From: Salinimicrobium sediminis
GTDB taxonomy: Bacteria; Bacteroidota; Bacteroidia; Flavobacteriales; Flavobacteriaceae
NCBI RefSeq assembly: GCF_900215295.1
Contig: NZ_OCMF01000001.1
Span: forward strand, 620,001-684,000
DNA length: 64,000 nucleotides
Direction: 5' to 3'
How positions within the stretch are numbered: the first letter of the stretch is position 1; each line of letters opens with the position of its first letter. This document shows positions 23,346 through 32,155 of this stretch, in pieces. The position numbers and the translations under genes are program-made. The notes under the pieces are model-generated. The model searched no databases, was not told the origin of the DNA, and saw only the letters and a program-made list of their open reading frames with translations.

Positions 23346-24230
23346 TTACTTAATTTTTTTTCTGCTATTCACTATTAACACTCCAACGATAATAATTACC
23401 CCCGACAATATTTGTATGAAAGTAAACTTCTCCCCATCAAGAAATCCCCAACTCAGGGCGACTATCGGCACCAGGTAAGTAACTGAAGTCGAAAAAACAG
23501 GATCAGAGATCTGTATCAATTTGTTGAAAACTATTAAGGCGGCCCCGGTTCCAATAACTCCTAAAATTGCGATATAAAATAGACTTAGGGGAACTTCGGG
23601 AGCTACCAAAACTTCAGTTGAAAAGAATCCGGTGGTGGCAAGTACAACTAGTGCAGGAATAGCAATAACCATAAAATTGCCGGTGGTAATGGCCAGTGCA
23701 GGTAAAGATTGCAGGTGCTTCTTGATCACATTTGCATTGAACCCATAAAAAAGGGAAGCCAGGATCACCAACAGGGAATACCAGTAATTTTGATCGGGAT
23801 TTACAGAGGCTCCACTCCAAATAAGGGCAGTGGTTCCTGCTAATCCCACCATAACTCCAATAAACTTTTTCCTGACAAAGGCAGCCTCAAAAAGGGCAAT
23901 TCCTACAAGCATGGATAGCAATGGAGTTGTTGAATTTAGGATAGAAACTATTGCGCTATCGATCTCGGTTTCTGCAAAGGAGAAAAGATAAGCCGGAAAG
24001 AAAGTCCCGAAGAAGCCGGAAAAGGCTATCCATTTCCACTGCTTGCCTTTGATATGTTTTAAAGATCTAAACCCTATCACAAGGAGAAAAAGTGCTGCAA
24101 AAACAGTTCGAAGGGATCCTACCTGTAAGGCGGTAAGACCAACGAGGCCTTTCTTTATTAAGATAAAGGAACTGCCCCATACGAGAGCAAGAAGACATAA
24201 GTAGATCCACTTAAGGTGTTGTTTGGGCAT
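23346..24230 (-). CDS. DMT-superfamily (EamA) transporter
   Basis: 294 residues, ten hydrophobic helices in two EamA halves. The first half starts LKWIYLCLLALVWGSSFILIKKGL with the WGSxF motif of RhaT/YdcZ-like exporters. Substrate cannot be predicted. I chose ATG 24230 rather than the TTG at 24251; two TAnnTTTG boxes lie at 24236-24243 and 24249-24256, and only the second gives room for a leader. Confidence 0.9.
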   Translation of the reverse strand: MPKQHLKWIYLCLLALVWGSSFILIKKGLVGLTALQVGSLRTVFAALFLLVIGFRSLKHIKGKQWKWIAFSGFFGTFFPAYLFSFAETEIDSAIVSILNSTTPLLSMLVGIALFEAAFVRKKFIGVMVGLAGTTALIWSGASVNPDQNYWYSLLVILASLFYGFNANVIKKHLQSLPALAITTGNFMVIAIPALVVLATTGFFSTEVLVAPEVPLSLFYIAILGVIGTGAALIVFNKLIQISDPVFSTSVTYLVPIVALSWGFLDGEKFTFIQILSGVIIIVGVLIVNSRKKIK

Positions 24231-24248
24231 GGCAGCAAAATTAGGTCG

Positions 24249-24256
24249 CAAAAGTA
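24249..24256 (-). promoter_or_regulatory. Promoter -7 box of the DMT transporter gene
   Basis: Minus-strand TACTTTTG, exact TAnnTTTG, 19 bases upstream of the ATG. Confidence 0.45.
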
Positions 24257-24270
24257 TAAAACCCCGCGCA

Positions 24271-24837
24271 CTATTGCTGCTCCCTCCATTTTACTGTTTC
24301 CATAAGGTGCCGGATGTCCTTTTTTAGATAAGCTGCAGCCGGTAAAATGGAATCAAAATTGGGTTGAGTCTCAAAATAAACCGAGCCCGTTAGGAAATGA
24401 TCCGTACTGTCGGTAAGGTAGAATTGTGCCTGGGAAGCGGCATCTCCCGTAACTTCATAAAACATTCCATAGGTGCGGTTTAGATCATTGGTATAACGGG
24501 AACCTTCAATGGCATCTGCCTTGATCGTATGCCGTAACGGAAGCTTCTGAGCATCGGCCAGCAGGGAGTCCAGGTTATTCTTCACCGGTTGGTAGGTGAT
24601 AAAAATAGTGCCCTTTAGATCCTCATAATCAAGATTGATCCAACAGTTATTTCCACCTCTAAGGTTTTTTGCTACTGCATATTTATTTTTTTCAAAGCTG
24701 TAACCACAATCCCTGCTGAAGGATTCATATTCGGTTTCCGGATATTCAAGGGCGAGATAGGCATCAGGTTTTGGCTGCACCTCTTCTCCACAGGAAATGA
24801 GCGTAAAAAAAAGTGCAAAAAATATTAAATTTTTCAT
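24271..24837 (-). CDS. gldD: Gliding motility lipoprotein GldD
   Basis: 188 residues. Lipobox TLISCG puts the lipid on Cys16. The conserved GldD blocks are visible: YxxLEYPETEYESF, CGYSFEKNKYA, CWINLDYEDLKGTIFITYQP and GMFYEVTGDAASQAQFYLTD. GldD is an outer-membrane-associated lipoprotein needed for gliding in Flavobacterium. Its ATG overlaps the gldE stop by 4 bases, the usual gldE-gldD arrangement. Confidence 0.95.
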   Translation of the reverse strand: MKNLIFFALFFTLISCGEEVQPKPDAYLALEYPETEYESFSRDCGYSFEKNKYAVAKNLRGGNNCWINLDYEDLKGTIFITYQPVKNNLDSLLADAQKLPLRHTIKADAIEGSRYTNDLNRTYGMFYEVTGDAASQAQFYLTDSTDHFLTGSVYFETQPNFDSILPAAAYLKKDIRHLMETVKWREQQ

Positions 24838-26153
24838 ACTTCGTTGATGCTCACTTTTATTTGTTTGATCCGCTTTTTATCCACAGCTTCAATAGTGAAA
24901 CTAAAAGCATCAAAAAGGATCACTTCATTCTTCCGCGGAAAACTTCCTGAGATCTCCAGAAGGAATCCTGCCAGAGTTTCGGCCTCTCCCCTGTTCTCTT
25001 CGAACAATACCGGATTTTCAAGTTTTAGAACCCTGTAAAAATCCTTTAAAGGCGTCTTCCCTTCAAAAACGTAATTATTGTCATCCAATTTTGAAAAAAT
25101 AAGATCCTCATCGTCGAACTCATCGCTAATGTCACCTACAATTTCTTCAATAATATCTTCTAAAGAGATCAAACCGCTGGTCCCTCCATATTCATCCACT
25201 ACTATCGCCAGGTGATTTTTCTTGTTTTTAAAATCATTGAGCAGGTCATCAAGTTTTTTGTTTTCGGGTACAAAGTAAGGTTCTCTTAATAGAGAGGTCC
25301 ATTCATAATCTTCCTCTTCTAAAAATGGCAAAAGATCCTTCACATACAGGATCCCTGTCACATTATCTATGTTCTCCTTATAAACCGGGATTCGGGAATA
25401 TCCATTCTCGATTATTTCCGGAATGATCTCGCTGTAGGGCTGATTCTCATTAAGAGCAAATATATCCATCCGCGGCTTCATCACCTGTTTAGTATCGGTA
25501 TTCCCAAAGGAAACGATTCCCTTGAGAATCTTGTGTTCTTCTTTAGTGGTATCTGTCTGGCTGGTCAACTCAAGCGCCTGCGACAGCTGGTCAACACTTA
25601 AGCCGGCTTTTTGATTCCCTAATCTTTCGTGAATACTAATTGTAACCGCCCGCATCGGGATACTTAAAGGAGAAAATACCTTATCCAAAACGTTGAGAGG
25701 ATAGGCCATAAAGTGAGAAAATTCCACCCTGTTACGACTTGCATATACCTTTGGCAGGATCTCGCCAAAAAGCAGGATAAGAAAAGTCACGACCACTACT
25801 TCCAGAAGGAATTGCAGGTCCACTCCCATTACAACAGTGTCTATACTTTCAAAGGCCTTATCTGTGAGATTGTCAAACAACAGGATGATGGCAATATTGA
25901 TCATATTGTTGGCTACAAGAATGGTTGCCAACAGCTTCTTAGGCCTGTCGAGGAGGCTTATAACGATTTGTTCTTTTACTGTCCTTTTAGATTCTTCAGC
26001 TTCAAAATCGGCCGGAGTCAGTGAGAATAATGCCACTTCGGCACCGGAAACCATTGCAGAAGAAAAAAGCAATAATAGAGCCGCGACTATTCCAAAGAGT
26101 TGCGGGAGATTATCAGCAAAAAGGGAAATAAAACTGGCAGGATCAGGATCCAA
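24834..26153 (-). CDS. gldE: Gliding motility-associated protein GldE (CNNM/CBS membrane protein)
   Basis: 439 residues. Four membrane helices in a CNNM/DUF21 domain (about 10-190, with the VSGAEVALFSL motif near 35), a CBS pair (about 205-330, with KPRMDIFALNE and YGGTSGLISLEDIIEEIVGDI) and a C-terminal CorC_HlyC domain. Similar proteins move magnesium or cobalt; in flavobacteria this gene precedes gldD and is named gldE, where it can compensate for GldD. Third gene of mutY-ssb-gldE-gldD. Confidence 0.95.
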   Translation of the reverse strand: MDPDPASFISLFADNLPQLFGIVAALLLLFSSAMVSGAEVALFSLTPADFEAEESKRTVKEQIVISLLDRPKKLLATILVANNMINIAIILLFDNLTDKAFESIDTVVMGVDLQFLLEVVVVTFLILLFGEILPKVYASRNRVEFSHFMAYPLNVLDKVFSPLSIPMRAVTISIHERLGNQKAGLSVDQLSQALELTSQTDTTKEEHKILKGIVSFGNTDTKQVMKPRMDIFALNENQPYSEIIPEIIENGYSRIPVYKENIDNVTGILYVKDLLPFLEEEDYEWTSLLREPYFVPENKKLDDLLNDFKNKKNHLAIVVDEYGGTSGLISLEDIIEEIVGDISDEFDDEDLIFSKLDDNNYVFEGKTPLKDFYRVLKLENPVLFEENRGEAETLAGFLLEISGSFPRKNEVILFDAFSFTIEAVDKKRIKQIKVSINEV

Positions 26154-26174
26154 ATGTTGTGGTTTTAATTAAAC

Positions 26175-26666
26175 TTAGAACGGCAGGTCATCATCATCCT
26201 CCTGCGTAAAGCTTTGGGATTGGTTTGACGCCGAATTTTGACGGGACTGGCCCGTAGCCTGGGGCTTGCTTTGAGATTGTTGCTGTTGCCCGTAACCGGA
26301 GCCGGAATTATCTCCTGCTCCCGATGCATCTTTAGGTGTCAAAAATGTGAAATCTGTGCAGTGAATTTCTGTAGAATATCTTTCTACACCTTTATCATCC
26401 TGCCATTTCCGGGTTTTGATCCTTCCCTCAATATAAACCTTATCACCTTTTTTGAGGTATTTCTCACAAATTTCCGCAGCTTTATTTCTTACCACCACGT
26501 TGTGCCATTCGGTGTTAGTTACGCGTTCCCCGCTGGTTTTATTGGTGTAGACTTCATTGGTGGCCAAAGGAAAACGTCCAATAGATCCTCCTCCTTCAAA
26601 ATAGTGCATTTTCACATCATCTCCTGTATGGCCAATCAGCATTACTTTATTGAGAGTTCCGGTCAT
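26175..26666 (-). CDS. ssb: Single-stranded DNA-binding protein
   Basis: 163 residues: an OB fold (about 1-110; LNKVMLIGHTGDDVK, EWHNVVVRNKAAEICEKYLKKGDKVYIEGRIKTR), a glutamine/serine/glycine-rich disordered linker, and the acidic tip DDDDLPF that recruits replication and repair partners. Sits between mutY and gldE, a synteny often kept in Flavobacteriaceae. Confidence 0.96.
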   Translation of the reverse strand: MTGTLNKVMLIGHTGDDVKMHYFEGGGSIGRFPLATNEVYTNKTSGERVTNTEWHNVVVRNKAAEICEKYLKKGDKVYIEGRIKTRKWQDDKGVERYSTEIHCTDFTFLTPKDASGAGDNSGSGYGQQQQSQSKPQATGQSRQNSASNQSQSFTQEDDDDLPF

Positions 26667-26760
26667 CTTTTGCAGTTTTAATTATCATTCTAAAATAGGA
26701 AAAATTTGTTCTCGAAATTCCTTCTGAAAAATTCAATTTTTGGCGAGCTTCCCCAAAAAG

Positions 26761-27801
26761 CTAAAAATCAAAGGTATCAATAAAATTTTCGATGAGAACC
26801 GGCACGGGAAATTTATTTGCTTCCTCAAAAGATATTCCCTTTTGGGGCAGTTCCCGGCAACTATAGATCCAGAATTTCGTAAAGATGTGCTGGTGAGTCA
26901 ATTTATGGACTATGGGCGTGTCATTATATAATGAGAGACCATCTATTGTTTCTAAAGAATAATTTTGAAATTCTTCCTCCTGTACAAGATTTTCTACGGA
27001 AGCTTCAGCAGTTGTTTCTACTAAAGGGAATTGATACAGACCTTCCCAGATCCCTTTTCCCCTTCGCTGCTCCAGTACTGTTTCACCTTTTTCAGAAAGA
27101 AACACCAGGTAATTAAAATGCCTTTTTTGGACCTTTAGCTTCTTAAGCTTCACCGGAAGCTGTGAAATTCTGTTCTGGTTAAATGCAACACATTCCGAAG
27201 CAAAAGTACAGGTAGAACACAAAGGATTGCGTGGCTTGCATTGTTCGGACCCAAATTCAATAAGCGCCTGATTAAAGTTGGCGGGATCGTCCCGAGAAAT
27301 AAGATTCTGCGCCAAATTCCGGAATTCTTTTATTCCTGCGGAAGAATTTGTGGGAGTTTCAATTCCATAAATACGAGCCAAAACCCTAAATACATTCCCG
27401 TCTACCGCAGCCTGGGCCTCATCAAAACATACTGAAGCAATGGCACTGGCAGTATAATCACCAACCCCTTTTAATTTGATCAGCTCCTTATGAGTTTGAG
27501 GAAACTCCCCTCCCAATTCAAAAGCTATATATTTTGCGGTGAAAAGGAGATTACGGGCACGGGAATAGTAGCCCAGGCCCTGCCATAGTTTTAGCACCTC
27601 CTCCTCGGAAGCATTTGCAAGCGAAAAAATATCGGGAAAGGCGTTAAGAAATTTAAAATAGTACGGTTTTCCCTGTTCTACACGGGTTTGTTGAAGAATA
27701 ATTTCACTAAGCCAAATTTGATATGGGTCTTTTGTTGCTCTCCAGGGTAAATCTCGTTTGTTCTCTAAATACCAAAGGATCAATCTTTTAGCAAAAATCA
27801 T
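26761..27801 (-). CDS. mutY: A/G-specific adenine glycosylase MutY
   Basis: 346 residues. It removes A mispaired with 8-oxoguanine. Visible: helix with catalytic glutamate E33 in LSEIILQQTRV, helix-hairpin-helix LKGVGDYTASAI (110-121), catalytic aspartate D134 in VDGNVFRV, and the 4Fe-4S ligands C188, C195, C198, C204 in C-x6-C-x2-C-x5-C spacing. A C-terminal NUDIX-like domain (about 225-346) reads the 8-oxoG. First gene of the mutY-ssb-gldE-gldD run. Confidence 0.97.
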   Translation of the reverse strand: MIFAKRLILWYLENKRDLPWRATKDPYQIWLSEIILQQTRVEQGKPYYFKFLNAFPDIFSLANASEEEVLKLWQGLGYYSRARNLLFTAKYIAFELGGEFPQTHKELIKLKGVGDYTASAIASVCFDEAQAAVDGNVFRVLARIYGIETPTNSSAGIKEFRNLAQNLISRDDPANFNQALIEFGSEQCKPRNPLCSTCTFASECVAFNQNRISQLPVKLKKLKVQKRHFNYLVFLSEKGETVLEQRRGKGIWEGLYQFPLVETTAEASVENLVQEEEFQNYSLETIDGLSLYNDTPIVHKLTHQHIFTKFWIYSCRELPQKGISFEEANKFPVPVLIENFIDTFDF

Positions 27802-27886
27802 TAAAGCATTTTCTTTGATGCAATAATAATTCTTTATTCTCTTACTATTTAATGGATTAGGATTAAATAATTGCCGATTTAATTCA

Positions 27887-27894
27887 TATATTTG
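27887..27894 (+). promoter_or_regulatory. Promoter -7 box of the HU gene
   Basis: TATATTTG, exact TAnnTTTG, 44 bases before the ATG. Confidence 0.55.
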
Positions 27895-27938
27895 CCCCTC
27901 GAAAATTTACAAACCCCAATTTAATAAATTATACGAAA

Positions 27939-28229
27939 ATGACGAAAGCAGATATCGTGGCAAAAATCTCCGAGAAATTAGGAATGGAAAAAGGAGATGT
28001 TCAGGCTACTGTGGAAACCTTTATGGAAGAGGTAAAAACTTCATTAGAGGCAGGTGATAATGTTTACCTAAGAGGATTTGGAAGCTTTATCATCAAAACA
28101 AGAGCTGAAAAGACAGGAAGGAATATTTCGAAGAATACGACTATTAAGATCCCCGCACATAACATCCCGGCTTTCAAACCGGCCAAAGTATTTGTTGAAG
28201 GTGTAAAATCCAACGTCGAGGTTAAATAG
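27939..28229 (+). CDS. hup: HU/IHF-family DNA-binding protein
   Basis: 96 residues, standard length. MTKADIVAKISEKLGMEKGDVQATVETF forms the dimerising helices, GDNVYLRGFGSF the strand, and KTGRNISKNTTIKIPAHNIPAFKPAKVF the DNA-embracing arm with the conserved proline. Nucleoid-associated. Followed by bS22-like and rng. Confidence 0.96.
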   Translation: MTKADIVAKISEKLGMEKGDVQATVETFMEEVKTSLEAGDNVYLRGFGSFIIKTRAEKTGRNISKNTTIKIPAHNIPAFKPAKVFVEGVKSNVEVK

Positions 28230-28281
28230 AACTACTGCCCGTGGGCAGATCCAATAAATTAATTAATTAAAAAGTCACACT

Positions 28282-28371
28282 ATGCCAAGTGGTAAAAAGA
28301 GAAAAAGACATAAGGTAGCTACGCACAAGCGTAAAAAAAGAAGAAGAGCTAACCGTCACAAGAAAAAGTAG
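28282..28371 (+). CDS. 29-residue basic ribosomal-type protein (bS22/AURKAIP1-COX24 like)
   Basis: A short frame from ATG to TAG that codes for 29 residues, 17 of them lysine or arginine: MPSGKKRKRHKVATHKRKKR, then RRANRHKKK. It matches the AURKAIP1/COX24-domain small proteins seen in flavobacteria, related to bS22 of mycobacteria and mS38 of mitochondria, which bind 16S rRNA near the decoding site. It lies between HU and RNase G. The following terminator's stem begins inside its last codons. Confidence 0.85.
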   Translation: MPSGKKRKRHKVATHKRKKRRRANRHKKK

Positions 28372-28390
28372 TTTTCATACTACTTTTTTT
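28365..28390 (+). terminator. Terminator overlapping the end of the bS22-like gene
   Basis: Stem AAAGTAG/CTACTTT with 8-base loop, then TTTT(T). The TAG of the stem is the gene's stop codon. Confidence 0.75.
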
Positions 28391-28490
28391 ATTTAAATCG
28401 TTCTTTGAAATCGAGGTTTAAGTTCAGGTTTTTTTGAATTTAAATTTCTTCAGGATTATTAAAAACCCTGTGAATTTTATTGTTTAATCC

Positions 28491-28508
28491 ATCCCGAAAT
28501 CTCGGGAT
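28491..28508 (+). promoter_or_regulatory. Hairpin in the rng 5' leader
   Basis: A perfect 7-bp stem, ATCCCGA with TCGGGAT and loop AATC, lies 15 bases upstream of the GTG start of rng and has no T run. RNase E of enterobacteria autoregulates through leader hairpins; whether this one does is open. Confidence 0.4.
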
Positions 28509-28523
28509 TAAAATCAATTTAGA

Positions 28524-30065
28524 GTGAACAAAGAGTTAATTATTAGAACCGGTTCCTCTGCTGTAGATTTTGCCTTATTAAAAGATGGAAAACTAATAGA
28601 ACTCAACAAGGAAGAAGACGACAGTAATTTCGCCGTTGGGGATATTTTCCTCGCAAAAGTGCGAAAAACTGTTCCCGGCTTAAATGCCGGCTTTGTAAAT
28701 GTAGGCTATACCAAAGATGCTTTTTTGCATTACCATGACCTTGGCCCGCAGGTGCTTTCCTTGCTTAAGTTCATAAAACGTGTAAGCACAGGTAAATTAA
28801 AGGATTACTCCCTCAAGGATTTTCCTTTAGAAAAAGATATTGATAAGGACGGAAGCATTGCCGATGTCCTTAAATCAAATCAATCGCTACTGGTACAGGT
28901 AGTAAAAGAGCCAATTTCCACCAAAGGCCCCCGAATAAGTTCAGAACTTTCCCTCCCGGGCCGTTATATCGTATTGGTACCTTTTTCCAACAGAGTTTCT
29001 GTTTCTCAAAAAATAGAAAGCAAAGAAGAAAAGGACCGCCTTAAACGACTGGTAAAAAGCATTAAACCCAAAGGCTTTGGAATTATCGTACGTACCGTAG
29101 CAGAAGGCAGAAAAGTAGCAGAACTGGACAACGACCTTCAGAATTTAATGAGCCGTTGGACAGGAATGTGTAAAAAGTTGTATAAAGCACCTCATCCCTC
29201 AAAAGTACTGGGAGAATTGAACCGTGCATCCTCTATTCTTAGAGATGTATTCAATGATTCCTTTACTTCTATTTGTGTAGACGATGAGACCTTATACACA
29301 CAAATTAAAGATTATGTGAGCGAAATTGCTCCAAAGAAAGAATCCATTGTAAAATTGTACGACTCAAACATCCCCATCTTTGAAAAATTTGGGATCGAAA
29401 GACAAATTAAAACTACTTTTGGCCGCACCGTCTCCATGAATAAAGGAGCATACCTGGTTATAGAGCACACCGAAGCTATGCACGTTATTGACGTGAACAG
29501 CGGGAATCGCTCGAACAAATCCAAGAACCAGGAGGATACCGCACTTGAGGTTAACCTCATTAGTGCGACTGAAATTGCCCGACAACTGCGCCTTCGCGAT
29601 ATGGGAGGTATTATTGTAGTTGATTTCATAGACATGAACAAAGCCGAAAATAGAAAAGCTTTGTATGACCATCTTAAAGAAGAGATGAGTGACGACCGTG
29701 CAAAACATAAGATTTTGCCGCCAAGTAAGTTTGGTCTTGTACAAATTACGAGACAGCGAGTAAGGCCAGAGATGAATATCAAAACAAGGGAAGAAAATCC
29801 CAACAAGACGGGAGAAGAAATTGAAGCTCCTATTGTTTTGGTAAACAGGATCAACCAGGATCTGGAAAAACTCCTAAAAAAAGACTATAAAAAGATCACC
29901 CTGAGTGCACATCCTTTTATAGCAGCCTTTTTAACCAAAGGTTTTCCATCACCCCGCTCTAAATGGTTCTTTGACCATAAGCGCTGGGTAAAAATAGTAC
30001 CTAGAGATGCTTACACGTATCTTGAATACCACTTTCACGACAACGACGGGGAAGAAATTCAATAA
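28524..30065 (+). CDS. rng: Ribonuclease G/E family endoribonuclease
   Basis: 513 residues, RNase G size (no long disordered C-terminus as in RNase E). Contains the S1-like domain (GDIFLAKVRKTVPGLNAGFVNVG, about 43-65, interrupted by a lysine-rich insertion), 5' sensor, and catalytic aspartates in HVIDVNSGN and GGIIVVDFIDM. It processes rRNA and mRNA 5' ends. Start is GTG. Own terminator at 30074. Confidence 0.96.
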   Translation: MNKELIIRTGSSAVDFALLKDGKLIELNKEEDDSNFAVGDIFLAKVRKTVPGLNAGFVNVGYTKDAFLHYHDLGPQVLSLLKFIKRVSTGKLKDYSLKDFPLEKDIDKDGSIADVLKSNQSLLVQVVKEPISTKGPRISSELSLPGRYIVLVPFSNRVSVSQKIESKEEKDRLKRLVKSIKPKGFGIIVRTVAEGRKVAELDNDLQNLMSRWTGMCKKLYKAPHPSKVLGELNRASSILRDVFNDSFTSICVDDETLYTQIKDYVSEIAPKKESIVKLYDSNIPIFEKFGIERQIKTTFGRTVSMNKGAYLVIEHTEAMHVIDVNSGNRSNKSKNQEDTALEVNLISATEIARQLRLRDMGGIIVVDFIDMNKAENRKALYDHLKEEMSDDRAKHKILPPSKFGLVQITRQRVRPEMNIKTREENPNKTGEEIEAPIVLVNRINQDLEKLLKKDYKKITLSAHPFIAAFLTKGFPSPRSKWFFDHKRWVKIVPRDAYTYLEYHFHDNDGEEIQ

Positions 30066-30073
30066 CATTAAGA

Positions 30074-30108
30074 GACGCCTTTCATTAATTTGGGAGGCGT
30101 TTTTTTAT
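30074..30108 (+). terminator. Terminator of rng
   Basis: ACGCCT/AGGCGT stem with 14-base loop, followed by seven Ts. Confidence 0.8.
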
Positions 30109-30116
30109 TTATAGAT

Positions 30117-30160
30117 TTGAGATTTCAGATATGAGATATGAGATATGAGAATTCAGTATT
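30117..30160 (+). repeat. GAGATATGAG direct-repeat tract
   Basis: Four to five imperfect units of TGAGAT(A/T)T in tandem, related to the tract at 16185-16210. A second repeat-like run of TTGAA(T/C) units (30200-30227) follows and includes the putative recX start. Confidence 0.5.
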
Positions 30161-30220
30161 GAGATCTCCCTACCAAAAATCTAATTTTACATACTATTTT
30201 TGAACCTTGAATCCTGAATT

Positions 30221-30700
30221 TTGAATAAAGAATCCGGTAAATCATACACCGTTAAAGAAGCCACTTTAAAGCTAATGCAATACTGCGCCTACCGTGACAG
30301 GTCGCAAAAGGAGGTGGAAGATAAGCTGCTTGAAATGCGCATGATCCCTGAAGCCAGGGAACAGATTATTATTCAACTTATGCAGGAGGATTTTCTGAAT
30401 GAAGAGCGTTTCGCTCGGAGCTTTGTAAGGGGGAAGTTCAGGATCAAAAAATGGGGACGCCAAAAGATAAAGCAGGAGTTAAAGTCAAAGGAGATCTCCT
30501 CCCCTATTATTAGGCTCGCAATGACAGAGATACCGGAAAGCGACTATAGAAGCACCTTGTATTTGTTGGCTGAAAAGAAGCTCACCCTCCTTTCTGAACC
30601 GGATAAATTCAAACTCAGAAAAAAATTGAGTGATTACCTGCTCAGAAAAGGGTATGAGGCTACTCTTGTTCATGGAATATCTGACGAATTGGTTTCCTAA
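30221..30700 (+). CDS. recX: Recombination regulator RecX
   Basis: 159 residues made of RecX three-helix repeats: LMQYCAYRDRSQKEVEDKL (about 18-36), FLNEERFARSFVRGKFRIKKWGRQKIKQEL (about 58-87) and a last repeat ending YLLRKGYE. RecX modulates RecA filaments. The start TTG at 30221 lies in a TTGAAT repeat and is uncertain; the next in-frame ATG would remove 18 residues that still look like RecX. The last 4 bases overlap the convergent ester-cyclase gene. Confidence 0.88.
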   Translation: MNKESGKSYTVKEATLKLMQYCAYRDRSQKEVEDKLLEMRMIPEAREQIIIQLMQEDFLNEERFARSFVRGKFRIKKWGRQKIKQELKSKEISSPIIRLAMTEIPESDYRSTLYLLAEKKLTLLSEPDKFKLRKKLSDYLLRKGYEATLVHGISDELVS

Positions 30701-31122
30701 TGTTTCTTTATCTCAAAATCTGTTCCTAACTGTTTTAGGATTCCCAGCTCATCACTACTACCCCATCGTTCTACCATCTTGCCATCTTTAAAACGGCTTA
30801 TTTGCATTCCCCTCACCTTAATTGGTGTGTTCGTTGCTTTTAATCCCATAAATTCTCCCTTGTGTGTACCTGTTAGGGTATAGGCAAAAGCCACATTGTC
30901 CTCATCTGCAACCATTTTCTCCACTTCTATATGCATATCGGGAAAAGCTTCTCTCATCATGCTGAAAAAATCTATATAACCTTGTGGACCGGGTCCCTGA
31001 TTGGGTGCCGGGTCATGTTCCTTTACATCCTGAGCTACGAGATCATGGAGTTTTTCAAGATTTCCATTGTTTACTGCTTCACCAAATTTCTCCTGTACTT
31101 TTTTGTTCTCTTCTTTATTCAT
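30697..31122 (-). CDS. SnoaL-like ester cyclase family protein
   Basis: 141 residues, one NTF2-fold domain. The pattern HDPAPNQGPGPQGYIDFFSMMREAFPDMHIEVE, then HKGEFMGLKATNTPIKVRGMQISRFKDGKMVERWGSSDELG, is that of the broad SnoaL/ester-cyclase group (stress-related, substrate unknown in most). I used ATG 31122 rather than the TTG two codons before it. No operon partners. Confidence 0.85.
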   Translation of the reverse strand: MNKEENKKVQEKFGEAVNNGNLEKLHDLVAQDVKEHDPAPNQGPGPQGYIDFFSMMREAFPDMHIEVEKMVADEDNVAFAYTLTGTHKGEFMGLKATNTPIKVRGMQISRFKDGKMVERWGSSDELGILKQLGTDFEIKKH

Positions 31123-31228
31123 TTTCAATTTTTTTGATTCTCCTTAATATCACGATTATCAAAGCAACAAAAAACTAATTTTTGCCAATTAGGATAAGTT
31201 TAGATGAACTTCACAAAGGTTGGAGAGG

Positions 31229-32107
31229 TCAGGAGATATGATTTTTCCTGTTTGTTCTCTTAACAGCCTGCCTGTTTTTATAATCTATCCAGTCCTGGCC
31301 TTTCCATTTTCTCATAGCGTTATCAAAATGGCGCATAAAAAAAAGGTTGTAGAGTGCTTTACTCAGGTTGGGCAAGTGTCGAGGTGCTGCCCTAAGGCTC
31401 ATCGAGAAGCCGGGAGTGAGGTAAGTCATTTGATGCCAGTAACCTTCTGGCATATAGAGTGTCTCCCCATGATTAAGTTCGGCAACATAGCCACTGGCAT
31501 TCTTAAGGGCCGGGAATTTTTCATAGTCCGGATGTGAAAAGTCTATATCCTCCCGGGAAATAAGAGCGTGCGGCACCTTGTACAGATACTTCGTTTCTGA
31601 AGGCGGAAAAATGATACAGCGCTTTTTTCCGTGGAAATGAAAATGAAGGATATTGGCAAAATCGATATCATAGTGCATAAACACTTTTGATCCCTCACCT
31701 CCAAAGAACAGCATTGGGATCTGTTTCAGCAGGCGCAGACCTATATCGGGATAACTGAAGTCCTTTTGCAATGCAGGTACTTCTTTTAAAAGATGGTAAA
31801 GAAAAATGCGGTAAGAAGTTGGCCCTTTCTTTATAAGATCAATATAATTCCGCATCTTCATGTACTTATGCGGCTCATTGAATTTGTACTTCGAGGAGAT
31901 CTTTTCATTGCTGTCAAACAACGGCACCGTCTTTTCTCCCGCTTTTTCCTGAATATATTCAAGTGACCATTTCTCATATGCCGGCCAGTCTTCTATGAGA
32001 TGGTCAATGACCACCGGCTTTTGCGGCTTTACATACTGCTCAAAAAAATCCTCTTTTGAGATCCTCTCAATCCTGGGAACATCAGTTAATTGAAATCCTG
32101 CATTCAT
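31229..32107 (-). CDS. JmjC/cupin-8 domain oxygenase-like protein
   Basis: 292 residues, a cupin_8 (JmjC-like) protein. The iron ligands are visible as H-Y-D in FMHYDIDFANIL (about residue 150) and a distal histidine in EGYWHQMTYL (about 229), with the 2-oxoglutarate-binding lysine probably in HGKKRCIIFPP. N-terminal VPRIERISKEDFFEQYVKPQKPVVI is the usual cupin_8 opening. Relatives hydroxylate proteins; the target is unknown. It follows bioB after a 48-base gap on the same strand, but a metabolic link is not evident. Confidence 0.85.
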   Translation of the reverse strand: MNAGFQLTDVPRIERISKEDFFEQYVKPQKPVVIDHLIEDWPAYEKWSLEYIQEKAGEKTVPLFDSNEKISSKYKFNEPHKYMKMRNYIDLIKKGPTSYRIFLYHLLKEVPALQKDFSYPDIGLRLLKQIPMLFFGGEGSKVFMHYDIDFANILHFHFHGKKRCIIFPPSETKYLYKVPHALISREDIDFSHPDYEKFPALKNASGYVAELNHGETLYMPEGYWHQMTYLTPGFSMSLRAAPRHLPNLSKALYNLFFMRHFDNAMRKWKGQDWIDYKNRQAVKRTNRKNHIS

Positions 32108-32155
32108 CACTCATCTGCTTTTAATCAATTTCCGGTGCTACTTTTGCCGATTTGC

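Noticed and set aside
29312-29854. Minus-strand frame of 180 codons inside rng
   Set aside because: Antisense shadow of the RNase G catalytic region.
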